DNA of 6,278 nucleotides, taken from Acidobacteria bacterium UBA2994. GTDB lineage: Bacteria > Acidobacteriota > Vicinamibacteria > Vicinamibacterales > UBA8438. The stretch is from contig DEAA01000010.1 in the NCBI GenBank assembly GCA_002346545.1, forward strand, positions 480 to 6,757. The letters run 5' to 3'. Numbering within the stretch: position 1 is the first letter of the stretch; every line of letters begins with the position of its first letter. The notes under the pieces are model-generated. The model was not told where the DNA came from and did not search any database. It was given only the letters and a program-made list of their open reading frames with translations. Position numbers and translations under genes: made by a program. Below are positions 1 through 5,693 of the stretch, piece after piece.

Positions 1-28
1 CCCGCCACATCTGGAATGTAAGAGACAT
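1..28 (-). CDS. possible start of a gene running off the left edge
   Basis: On the minus strand an ATG at 28-26 follows AAGGAG at 37-32, and the reading frame (MSLTFQMWR) stays open to the window edge. The gap between the AAGGAG and the ATG is only 3 nt, shorter than usual, although a second in-frame ATG seven codons in is also possible. Only about nine codons are visible, so no family can be assigned. It would lie downstream of, and in the same direction as, the Cys/His-rich protein gene, about 230 bp away. This is a hint, not a call. Confidence 0.2.
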
Positions 29-254
29 AGACTCCTTACGAAATGGTTGAGTGAATTACCCGGAACGACGTCGCGATGAGTGATGCTCGCGGACGTCGCC
101 GAGTGATCCGTGTTTATCGGGTGCCGCTGCGGTGGTCCGTCGTCAGGACGAATCAGTCCGCCGTGGCTGTGGCACAGCCAGAGCTGGACGGACTACACCA
201 CGACATCAGGTCGTTGCGGGCCGCTCACTCCGTTTGTGTCGATGTCGGTGGAGT
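29..254. other. intergenic stretch without a supportable gene
   Basis: Short open frames exist on the plus strand (the longest runs from 76 to 258 and is rich in Arg and Val with no recognisable motif), but three overlapping plus frames are open at once and none has a clear ribosome binding site. I see no tRNA, no strong hairpin with a T-tract and no repeat. ACTCC/GGAGT near 226-253 could form a 5-bp stem with a long loop on the minus strand just after the stop of the neighbouring gene, too weak to call a terminator. Confidence 0.4.
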
Positions 255-701
255 CTAGACGAGAGGAGGCGGCGGAATTACGGGAGGTTTGCGCCCTGGA
301 GGCTCAATCAAACGGGGTTGTACATTTAAGCCGAGACCCGGGGAGTGGGGAATAGGGTCCGTATTCAGGATGGCCGGTGTGCCCAGCAGCAGTGCTAGCG
401 GAGACTCTTCATCCGAACACTCTGCGATTGGCGAGGATGGGCTCTGATGCTGTGACGCGAACCGGTGGGGACCATGGTTGGTGTGTGTACCGGTGTTGTC
501 GCCAGCGGCTCGGTGCATCGGGCAGTGGGCTATTGAACAGGTTTCATCGGCCGTCCGGTGCATCGGGCAGGACGTGGTCTCGGTGATGTGATGTGCGTTT
601 TTTTGACAGCAGAGGGCAATAGAGGCTACCGCAAATGCTGCGAGATGGGCACTGCTAACAGTAAGTGCTATAGTCGGTAAGTGCTGTCGGAGCCAATACA
701 T
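255..701 (-). CDS. small exported Cys/His/Met-rich protein with duplicated CPMH motif, putative metal binder
   Basis: The frame from ATG at 701 gives about 148 residues; it stays open upstream to a TTG at 713-711, but ATG was preferred because AGG lies only 2 nt before that TTG. No good ribosome binding site precedes either start. Residues 1-35 hold a hydrophobic stretch (from about PTIALTV to ASIALCC), consistent with a signal peptide or one membrane anchor. It is followed by a Cys/His-rich block with two CPMHR motifs (about residues 45-49 and 60-64) and several more His, and a CS near 95. Then comes a short LALLLGTPAIL hydrophobic segment and a Pro-rich tail ending PPPPLV. This layout (leader, CPMH block, LLLG segment, Pro-rich end) resembles small envelope proteins that accompany metal-handling genes; that resemblance is from memory and not a family assignment. 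Cu, Cd or Zn binding is an inference from the Cys, His and Met content. It is on the same strand as the M1-like gene but about 600 bp downstream of it, so it is probably a separate transcription unit. Confidence 0.6.
   Translation of the reverse strand: MYWLRQHLPTIALTVSSAHLAAFAVASIALCCQKNAHHITETTSCPMHRTADETCSIAHCPMHRAAGDNTGTHTNHGPHRFASQHQSPSSPIAECSDEESPLALLLGTPAILNTDPIPHSPGLGLNVQPRLIEPPGRKPPVIPPPPLV
511..570. repeat. 15-bp direct repeat at 45-bp period inside the CPMH gene
   Basis: CGGTGCATCGGGCAG occurs at 511-525 and again, identical, at 556-570. The 45-bp period is exactly 15 codons, so the repeat encodes two in-frame copies of CPMHR at the same phase (CPMHRTADETCSIAH followed by CPMHRAAGDNTGTHT). 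The DNA identity covers the CPMH codons while the flanking parts of the unit have diverged. This points to a tandem duplication that kept the metal-ligand motif. Confidence 0.85.
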
Positions 702-714
702 AGATACAATCAAT

Positions 715-743
715 ACCTAACTTTTATTCGCAGGTGATGTCAA
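715..743 (-). promoter_or_regulatory. possible promoter of the CPMH protein gene
   Basis: Reading the minus strand, a perfect -35 hexamer TTGACA lies at 743-738. A 17-bp spacer leads to TTAGGT (720-715), a poor -10; other -10 choices need longer spacers. ACCT (735-732) and AGGT (718-715) form a 4-bp inverted pair spanning 21 bp, the same outer geometry (ACCT-N13-AGGT) as copper/heavy-metal MerR-type operators, but here it sits further from the -35 than in that class, and 4-bp arms are easily found by chance. The -35 is convincing, the rest is not. Confidence 0.35.
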
Positions 744-1316
744 CCCCGCGTTGTGCTTGTGATGCCCCGACCCGGCGAGTGCAACGTCTTCGCTGACTAG
801 GGGTATGACATGTCTATGATCTGCGGGACACCGCGACCCTCGTCGTACATGACTCCGAGGAAGAACTGCGCCTCGGCGTCACCCTGCGGGCGACTCGACC
901 GAAGATTGACTCGCCGATTGGCTTGATGAAACTGGTTCTACAGGGTTCGGGGTTGGCCGGTTCGGCAACACTGCTGCAACCAGAATAATGGCCGGTATGC
1001 CAACACCGCCAATTTGCCGAGGATGCTGTAACACTCAGCCGAAGAAGTCCCTCCCTGCTCTTTATCAGTCCTCTCATCTTGACTATGTCGCGCCTCGTGT
1101 TCCCGCTGTCGTGCTTCGTCCGCAGATGGACCTGATTGCGCCGCGTCTTGCACCTGCTGAAACCAGTCAGCAATGTGGTTCCAACTCAGATTGCTGTGGG
1201 ACGCCAAACCAGATCCATGCTCCTCGTCACTGTCTAACTCCTTCACCGTAAAACACGTTACGGCGGTTCAAAAACTCCTCCGGATTGATGAAGCGAAACG
1301 ACGAGGATTTTCCCTC
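736..1316. other. 580-bp gap with a possible coding remnant but no intact gene
   Basis: Both strands carry overlapping open frames of 60-120 codons here, typical of GC-rich non-coding DNA, and none shows a recognisable domain. A minus-strand frame with GTG at 1246 gives a hydrophilic Asp/Glu/Arg-rich protein of about 102 residues, unrecognised and without a ribosome binding site. The best coding-like stretch is on the plus strand at 809-988 and is listed separately. Downstream of the M1-like stop, minus-strand TCCTC (1307-1303) and GAGGA (1280-1276) followed by TTTTT (1274-1270) could form a weak terminator, but the loop of 22 nt is long. Confidence 0.4.
809..988 (+). pseudogene. start-less coding-like frame, possible gene remnant
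   Basis: On the plus strand the frame between a TGA at 806-808 and a TAA at 986-988 reads about 59 residues, including LRDTATLVVHDSEEELRLG and SPIGLMKLVLQGSG. The composition is protein-like (alternating hydrophobic and charged residues, G or C at most third positions), unlike the Ser/Arg-rich readings in the other frames. There is no ATG or GTG near its beginning; the only ATG is an internal Met in GLMKL. It therefore looks like the 3' end of a truncated gene. I do not recognise the family. The chance that it is only a fortuitous open frame is considerable. Confidence 0.25.
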
Positions 1317-3623
1317 TCAGCGGATCTGTTCGACCTCGATCTGCTCCACCGCCTCGAAACGGCGACGGAGCATGGGAGCACCGTTCTCGAACAGCAGTAG
1401 GCTGTCAGCGCCGTAGAACGTGAGCAAATGGGCATTGGCCAGCGCCTCGGGGCTATTGCCCCAGTAGGCACAAAGTTGCGCCCCTGGCTCTTGCGGCCGC
1501 GGTACGCAAGCCAAGATCGAAGCGCCGACGTCGCCGTGGCTGGTACCTTCGAGAGTAAAAAGGGGCTGCCTTGAGTCGACTTCGAGCCCGACGGAGGCGA
1601 GGAGTTGCTGCACCCTCGGCGAATGCCGGATCGCGTCGCCAAGCACGAGAAGATGCCCCGACGGAAGCTCGCTGGTTCGGCCAAGCCGGAGAGCAAGTTC
1701 GTCGACCTGGCCGGATTCCTCGAAACGCTCGCGCAGAGCCTCGGCGACGACTTCGTAGCCTTCCTCAAGCGTAGGCTCTTCCTCGACGGTGCGCACGATG
1801 CTGAGCCTGAGCGGCGGGGCGAGACCGGAGATGGTCGGAGTCCAGAGCTTTGGCGAAATCCGCCGTATGGTGGCAAAGCGAGGATCGATCAAAACCCTGC
1901 TTGGCGCGCTCGACACCATTAGTTGCACCGACCTACGGCCGCGTTCCAGGGCTATGGTTCGAAGCTCGCGCTCATTGGTGCCCCCCGCTCGCCCCTCTTC
2001 CTCCTCGACGAAGTGGAGCTCGATCTCGAACGCCGCAATGTCAAGAGGCACAGCCTCACTCAGCTCGAGGGTGAGCGCGCCGGGTTCGGGCGCCGAAGTC
2101 CCCTTGACTCGGCGCCAGGTCGCTCTTATCGGCGACAGGTCGGGCAGTTCGGCGCTGTGCACCCAATAGTCGAAGAAGCGGTCGAGCGACCGACCCGACG
2201 TGCGCTCGAGGGAAGATTCGATCTCTTGCCAGCCGGTGAATCGGCCCTGCCGGGCGGTAGCGAGTGTTCGTAGGCCGTACCAGAGGGTGTCTCGACCGAT
2301 CTCGCGGCCAAGTTGCCAGAACACGAGAGAGCCCTTCTGATATCCGATGAAGTTCGACGCGCCGTCGTTCAGACCGAAGCTCGAAAGCGGCTTACGCCCG
2401 CTCTCCGGCAACCGGCTAAGCCCCTCCATGATCGAGCGGCGTTGCCGAACAGCGTCTTCCTCGCGGCCTTCGAGAACCGGTCTCATTAGGTTGGCGCCGT
2501 AGCTCGCCAGAGTCTCCGACCACACCCCCTCGTTGGGCGCGCCGAGGACCCCGTTCCCCCACCAGTTGTGAAGGATTTCGTGGTCGAGGTAGCCGGGGCG
2601 AAGTGCGCGCTCGCCCATATTAACCACCACCGAGTCGATCAGGGTGAAGGCGGAAAAGGCGAAGCCGGAGCTAAAGAAGTTCTCAACCAACGTCATTTCG
2701 CGAAATGGAAACGGACCGAGAAGCGGCTCGTAGAGCTCGAGATACGAGGCCATTGCCTCCAGAATCATGTCGGCGTGGTCGCGGCTGGCTGGGAGGAGAT
2801 GAGCGTAGATACCGACGTCTTCAAACTGACGGTGGTGCGCCTCGTGCGGCCCGCCAACCAACGTAAGGCTCGGAATCGGAAACGGGGTTCGCCAAGTCTC
2901 GGCGACGCCCCGTCGACGTGGCCCCAAATCGCCGACGCGATTGCCGCTGGCCACGAGCAGCAGTTCCGAAGAGGGTGCGACCGTGACCTCGAAGTCGATC
3001 AGCGGAAGGTTATCGCGGGTGACGTCGTTGCCGATCGGCTGGCGTGGATACCAGGGCACGCCACCCGACAGAAACACCCCCTCTGGTCCGATGTGGGATT
3101 GCACGTCGAAGTTGTGGATCTGGCCTGCCTTTTCGCTGGCGGCCCAGTCATGCTTGAGCGCCCCACGGTAGCGGACGGTGACGATCTGTTCGGCGTCCGA
3201 GCCGAGTGCCACACGATAGGTGACGACTTTGGGCTCACTGCTCTCTCCATCCGACTCTCGGCTGGCTCCCACCTCGTTCGAGTCCTCTTCCACTCGAACA
3301 ATCTCGAGAGCCCTGCCTCCAAGCTCGACGGCGCCGATCTCGAGAGCTTCGAGGAGTTCAAACTCAAAGCGCAAAGCCCCCCGGGTCGCGAGAGTTAGAT
3401 GGGCGGTCGCCTCGAGGGCGTGCGTTTCTACGTCCACGGCGACCAGCAGCCTGGTGGCAAGGGGCAGCGGCCTTTCGCTGGCGCGTTCGGCGGCCGTCAG
3501 CGGTACCACCACGGCGCCACCGAGTAGCGGAAGCACCGCAGCGAATGCGAGAAACGGGGAGCGTCGAGTGGTCTGCTCCGATTTGCGCCAGGAATTATTT
3601 ATGGGATTGAGACTCAGTCTCAT
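1317..3623 (-). CDS. exported M1-like (gluzincin) zinc peptidase, 768 aa
   Basis: A complete gene of 768 codons. Residues 1-45 form an export signal with an unusually long polar start (Arg-Arg at 20-21), a hydrophobic core around 23-44 and likely cleavage near TAA/AER. Residues ~50-285 match the beta-rich N-terminal domain of M1 peptidases. The catalytic domain follows: TLVEN (311-315) at the place of the GxMEN exopeptidase motif, FFSSGFAFSAFTLID (316-330), zinc site HEILH (348-352) with WWGN after it, third ligand Glu370 in SETLASY, catalytic-type Tyr428 in YQKGSLVF, and a W-x(5)-E...SGRSLDRFFDYW segment (465-487) typical of the helical part. Residues ~500-768 are a C-terminal extension rich in Glu, ending with an HLLTFYGADSLLLFENG stretch. 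Family knowledge: M1 enzymes remove N-terminal residues in a Zn-dependent way. Here the spacing from the second His to Glu370 is 17 residues rather than the usual 18 and GxMEN is degenerate, so the substrate may differ. TAA immediately precedes the ATG in frame, so no earlier start is possible; no Shine-Dalgarno sequence directly precedes it. Confidence 0.9.
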   Translation of the reverse strand: MRLSLNPINNSWRKSEQTTRRSPFLAFAAVLPLLGGAVVVPLTAAERASERPLPLATRLLVAVDVETHALEATAHLTLATRGALRFEFELLEALEIGAVELGGRALEIVRVEEDSNEVGASRESDGESSEPKVVTYRVALGSDAEQIVTVRYRGALKHDWAASEKAGQIHNFDVQSHIGPEGVFLSGGVPWYPRQPIGNDVTRDNLPLIDFEVTVAPSSELLLVASGNRVGDLGPRRRGVAETWRTPFPIPSLTLVGGPHEAHHRQFEDVGIYAHLLPASRDHADMILEAMASYLELYEPLLGPFPFREMTLVENFFSSGFAFSAFTLIDSVVVNMGERALRPGYLDHEILHNWWGNGVLGAPNEGVWSETLASYGANLMRPVLEGREEDAVRQRRSIMEGLSRLPESGRKPLSSFGLNDGASNFIGYQKGSLVFWQLGREIGRDTLWYGLRTLATARQGRFTGWQEIESSLERTSGRSLDRFFDYWVHSAELPDLSPIRATWRRVKGTSAPEPGALTLELSEAVPLDIAAFEIELHFVEEEEGRAGGTNERELRTIALERGRRSVQLMVSSAPSRVLIDPRFATIRRISPKLWTPTISGLAPPLRLSIVRTVEEEPTLEEGYEVVAEALRERFEESGQVDELALRLGRTSELPSGHLLVLGDAIRHSPRVQQLLASVGLEVDSRQPLFTLEGTSHGDVGASILACVPRPQEPGAQLCAYWGNSPEALANAHLLTFYGADSLLLFENGAPMLRRRFEAVEQIEVEQIR
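3608..3622. promoter_or_regulatory. 7-1-7 palindrome overlapping the M1-like start codon, Fur-like operator candidate
   Basis: TGAGACT-C-AGTCTCA is a perfect inverted repeat with 7-bp arms and a single central base. It contains the TG of the M1-like ATG and its next four codons. The same sequence, within a shared 17-mer (ATTGAGACTCAGTCTCA), recurs at 6155-6171 over a promoter. Arm length and spacer match the 7-1-7 form of Fur-family boxes (TGATAAT-N-ATTATCA, also TGAGAAT-N-ATTCTCA), with two arm differences from the first. On the minus strand TATTTA ends 2 nt before it, the same distance as TATGAT before the second copy. Fur as the binder is inference. Confidence 0.55.
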
Positions 3624-3634
3624 TTAAATACCAT
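3620..3634 (-). CDS. four-codon leader ORF overlapping the M1-like start (ATGA)
   Basis: On the minus strand AGAGG (3647-3643) lies 8 nt upstream of an ATG at 3634-3632 that reads Met-Val-Phe-Lys-stop. Its TGA overlaps the M1-like start codon as ATGA. Because the M1-like ATG itself has no ribosome binding site, the mini-frame could load ribosomes that reinitiate on the main gene (translational coupling). The peptide itself is too short to have a family. Chance cannot be excluded for five codons, but the Shine-Dalgarno spacing and the ATGA overlap together are suggestive. Confidence 0.35.
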   Translation of the reverse strand: MVFK

Positions 3635-3647
3635 AGCAGCAACCTCT

Positions 3648-3737
3648 ATGGTTCCCCAAGCCCGTAGGTCCTCGAATTTGGTCATATCGCTCTGGATGTA
3701 GACGCCCATCCTACCGCTGGCGGGGAGGAGGTTCAAT
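3648..3737. other. spacer between the M1-like gene and the ssrA-like tail
   Basis: No open frame of note. GGATG (about 3692-3696) and CATCC can pair across TAGACGCC, giving a small hairpin that includes GATGTAGA, a string reminiscent of the region just before the tRNA-like end of tmRNAs. This may mean that more of the ssrA 3' region than the last 30 bp is preserved here in eroded form, but I cannot align it reliably by eye. Confidence 0.3.
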
Positions 3738-3767
3738 CGGGGGTTACGACTCCCGCCGCCTCCACCA
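3738..3767 (+). repeat. ssrA (tmRNA) 3'-end-like sequence, probable attachment-site remnant
   Basis: The stretch CGGGG-GTTACGAC-TCCCG followed by CCGCCTCCACCA reproduces the T-arm, the acceptor strand and the encoded CCA end of a tmRNA. The stem is 5 bp (3738-3742 with 3751-3755, last pair G-T). The loop has 8 nt instead of 7, as if one A (3746) had been inserted into GGTTCGACTCC. CGCCTCCACCA is the ending typical of tmRNAs rather than of common tRNAs. The body of the RNA (5' acceptor strand, tag-peptide frame) is not present upstream, so this is not a working gene. Tyrosine recombinases often integrate into the 3' end of ssrA, and a recombinase remnant begins 32 bp to the right, which supports reading this as an att scar. 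Confidence 0.6.
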
Positions 3768-3798
3768 TCTTAACTGTCTAGTTTCAACGGCTTACAGA

Positions 3799-4017
3799 TC
3801 ACGAAATTCCCGTCTCCGCTATCTCTCCAGTGCCATAGCGGGGCGGGGGCTCATCCAGCAACCGAATGGCTCCCTCCAGGGCCGCTGGGCTGAGGTGTAT
3901 GTAGCGCTGCGTCGTGGACAGGTTCTTGTGCCCTGCAAGTTCCTGAATCGACCGTGCCGGGGCACCCCGCATCGCTAGATGCGAACGGAAAGAAGCGCCG
4001 ATGGCTACTACGAAGAC
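3799..4017 (-). pseudogene. C-terminal fragment of a tyrosine recombinase (phage-type integrase)
   Basis: The minus frame from about 3990 to the TGA at 3801-3799 reads [18 protein letters not shown], then [19 protein letters not shown], then about 20 more residues. This is the end of the catalytic domain of lambda-type integrases: helix after box II, the GH of the third catalytic position, and the nucleophilic Tyr in TTQRY. The box II Arg (normally H-x-x-R-H-T just before F-x-S-H-L) is replaced by Ile-Gly-Ala-Ser, and the frame is closed by TAA at 4020-4018, so most of the protein (usually 300-400 residues) is missing. No start codon is present in the conserved part except the internal Met of LAMRG. 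The recombinase would have cut and rejoined DNA at an attachment site; the fragment cannot do so. It lies between the M48 gene and the ssrA-like tail. Confidence 0.8.
3816..3841. repeat. 7-bp inverted repeat inside the integrase fragment
   Basis: CCGCTAT (3816-3822) and ATAGCGG (3835-3841) are exact inverted copies separated by 12 bp, near the 3' end of the recombinase fragment. It could fold as a hairpin or be a protein site, but it lies within what was coding sequence, and there is no T-tract, so I do not call it a terminator. Confidence 0.4.
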
Positions 4018-4114
4018 TTACGGCAGCGAGTACCACTTGCACCGCTATGGGCGTCCCTGCTTGTTGCCTACGGTGACTCTCCAGCTGCACGCTCCCAGCG
4101 ATCTACGTTTCTGA
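4001..4114 (+). CDS. 37-codon ORF with a ribosome binding site, possible truncated gene start
   Basis: ATG at 4001 follows the purine-rich GGAAAGAAG (3987-3995), spaced about 5 nt. The frame begins [16 protein letters not shown] and ends at TGA 4112-4114. The first 16 residues look like a real protein start, the remainder (Cys, Leu, Pro-rich) less so, and the last 47 bp run antisense over the end of the M48 gene. It begins 10 bp beyond the point where the recombinase homology on the other strand stops, so it may be the beginning of a gene from the lost element, cut off near 4048. I do not recognise the family with any confidence. Confidence 0.25.
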   Translation: MATTKTYGSEYHLHRYGRPCLLPTVTLQLHAPSDLRF

Positions 4115-5651
4115 GATTCAGCCGGATTTGTTCGATCGGTCCTTGAATCAGCCCCCGTGCGTTGTCGTTGCCGAAGACCGCTGAGACTTCATCGCTCGGA
4201 AAGATTTTCTCCGCCGTCCGCTCAGGTAGTCGGATTCGGTTTCCATCGACAGTGATTTCTAAGGTGTTCACATTGTCGTCATCGCCCAATTCGGCGGTCG
4301 TGGAAAGCGTCGCGATGACATCCAGCTCACTCTGGAATAACCGTTGCACATCGAACCGCAACGTGGCAACTAGCGTACCGTCATCATCTCGGCCATGAAA
4401 GACTTCACTGGCAGGGAACGGCTGAGTTACAGTGGCGCTGGCCTTCTCAAGGCGTTCGTCTATGTCTGGATGGGACGCAAACAGACCTCCACCGCCATTC
4501 CCTAAGGGGTCGATTGCGTCTTGAGCAAACTGCAACTTCTTGAATGTGCTGAGCAGAGGTTCGTCGCCAATTTCAGTGTCATTCAGGAAAAAGCTCGCGT
4601 AGAGATCCGCTTCGCGCTCCCGGTCTCGCCCGTGTCCCATCAGAAATAGACCAGCTGCGAAGGTAGACATGGCGGTCACGATGTCGTCCGCGTCGTTGTC
4701 ACTGATTCCAGCCAGGGCACCAGCGATACCTAGCCATCTAGAGGCCGTCTGCTGATTTCGCCAACGGCGGTAGCCATGCCGACTTTCCACGTGAGCAATC
4801 TCGTGCGCCAGGATGGCCGCCAGCTCTTCCTCTGTTTCAAGAGAATCAAGAAGGCCGCGCGTGACGAAGATGTAGCCAGTCGGCACCGCAAATGCGTTGA
4901 TGTTGTCATCATCGACCAGCTGAAATCTGTATCGGTAACCCTTGAGAGGCACGGGCCAACGTTCCAGCACACTTGCCCCCACACGCTCGAGGTCTTCCTC
5001 GCGCGACGGGTTTACGTATGGATAGTAGGCTGACCGTACCTGCTGTAAGCTCATCAGAGCTAGGCCACGTTCTGTTTCGTAGCCAGACACATCTGGTGTG
5101 GGCACGAAGCAGACACCGCAGCGGCGATAGGCGCTGTCCAGGCTGTCTTCCATGCTGTGAAACATTTCTCGCTCAGAGATAGGTGGAAGGTGGTTAGCAC
5201 CCCGAATATGGAGTGTCTGGCTCTGGCGATTTCCGACGTATCTCTGGAAGTCGGTCTCTGGGGTGGATACTTCAAAAATTTCATCGAGCCATGTTTCGAA
5301 GTCGTCAGCTGATGGTGGTATCCCATAAAAATCAACTCGACCCCGTCCCAGGCGCCTGCTTTCTAGCTCCAACTCAATATGGTCGTTCTCTGGGTCAGCA
5401 TCTGTGATGCGCACAGACTCGCTTTCTCGGAGGGGAAACAAGCGATCGCCTCGGTGGAGTGCAAATGCTTCGAGATCTCCAGCCTCGATGTACACCTTGC
5501 GACGTCCTTCAGTAGTCGGCCGCATGATCAACTCGCGGCCTTCCATGGCCTGCTCTAGGTCACTCCAGTCTTGGGCGGAGGTCAGCGACGCTATTAGGAG
5601 CAGCAAGAGTGAGCTGCAGCAGTACTCAAGAACGACGTGACGTCGACGCAT
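4068..5651 (-). CDS. exported M48-family zinc metalloprotease, 527 aa
   Basis: Complete gene. ATG at 5651 follows AGGAGG (5665-5660) at 8 nt, an ideal site. Residues 1-26 are a signal peptide (Arg-rich start, LLLLLIASL core, likely cut after TSA before QDW). Residues ~27-190 are a poorly conserved N-terminal region ending with CGVC (178-181). The M48 domain follows: NAFAVPTGYIFVTRGLLD (252-269) forms the edge strand and start of the active-site helix, HEIAH (283-287) binds zinc with catalytic Glu284, REREAD (344-349) supplies the third ligand (Glu345 most likely), and FASHPDIDERLEK (391-403) is the conserved C-terminal HP motif. Residues ~410-527 form an extra C-terminal region without recognised motifs. 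There is no transmembrane pair as in HtpX, so it is of the periplasmic BepA/LoiP-like kind, which degrade misfolded envelope proteins; the precise substrate is unknown. A palindromic promoter-like region lies upstream. Downstream in the same direction is the integrase fragment. Confidence 0.92.
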   Translation of the reverse strand: MRRRHVVLEYCCSSLLLLLIASLTSAQDWSDLEQAMEGRELIMRPTTEGRRKVYIEAGDLEAFALHRGDRLFPLRESESVRITDADPENDHIELELESRRLGRGRVDFYGIPPSADDFETWLDEIFEVSTPETDFQRYVGNRQSQTLHIRGANHLPPISEREMFHSMEDSLDSAYRRCGVCFVPTPDVSGYETERGLALMSLQQVRSAYYPYVNPSREEDLERVGASVLERWPVPLKGYRYRFQLVDDDNINAFAVPTGYIFVTRGLLDSLETEEELAAILAHEIAHVESRHGYRRWRNQQTASRWLGIAGALAGISDNDADDIVTAMSTFAAGLFLMGHGRDREREADLYASFFLNDTEIGDEPLLSTFKKLQFAQDAIDPLGNGGGGLFASHPDIDERLEKASATVTQPFPASEVFHGRDDDGTLVATLRFDVQRLFQSELDVIATLSTTAELGDDDNVNTLEITVDGNRIRLPERTAEKIFPSDEVSAVFGNDNARGLIQGPIEQIRLNLRNVDRWERAAGESP

Positions 5652-5676
5652 AGACTGTGCCTCCTGTTTTGATTTT

Positions 5677-5693
5677 GGTTAGAGTATATAACC
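5677..5693 (-). promoter_or_regulatory. promoter-like region with 5-bp inverted repeat upstream of the M48 gene
   Basis: On the minus strand TATACT (5688-5683) is a five-of-six match to the -10 hexamer, about 31 bp before the start codon. It is enclosed in GGTTA-N7-TAACC (5693-5677), so a repressor could cover it. TAGACA lies upstream but only 11 bp from TATACT, too close to serve as the -35; no good -35 exists at 17 bp. A promoter here is plausible, its regulator unknown. Confidence 0.35.

Noticed and set aside
2568..3398. Plus-strand open frame of 276 codons opposite the M1-like gene
   Set aside because: It lies wholly antisense to a gene with clear M1 motifs, has no ribosome binding site and its sequence has no motif; it is a by-product of codon bias.
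3738..3767. Working tRNA or tmRNA gene
   Set aside because: Only the T-arm-like and acceptor parts are present, the loop has 8 nt, and no matching 5' acceptor strand is found at the proper distance.
3980..4090. Frameshifted upstream part of the integrase (a minus frame reading [11 protein letters not shown] that mimics the box II region)
   Set aside because: The resemblance to H-x-x-R-H-T-F-A-S is only FAS plus one His, the Arg is absent, and the conserved FRSHLAMRG reading is continuous in the other frame without any shift.
5677..5693. Zur-type box upstream of the M48 gene
   Set aside because: GTTA and TAAC arms are present but the spacer is 7 bp instead of 5 and the outer bases do not match; too weak.
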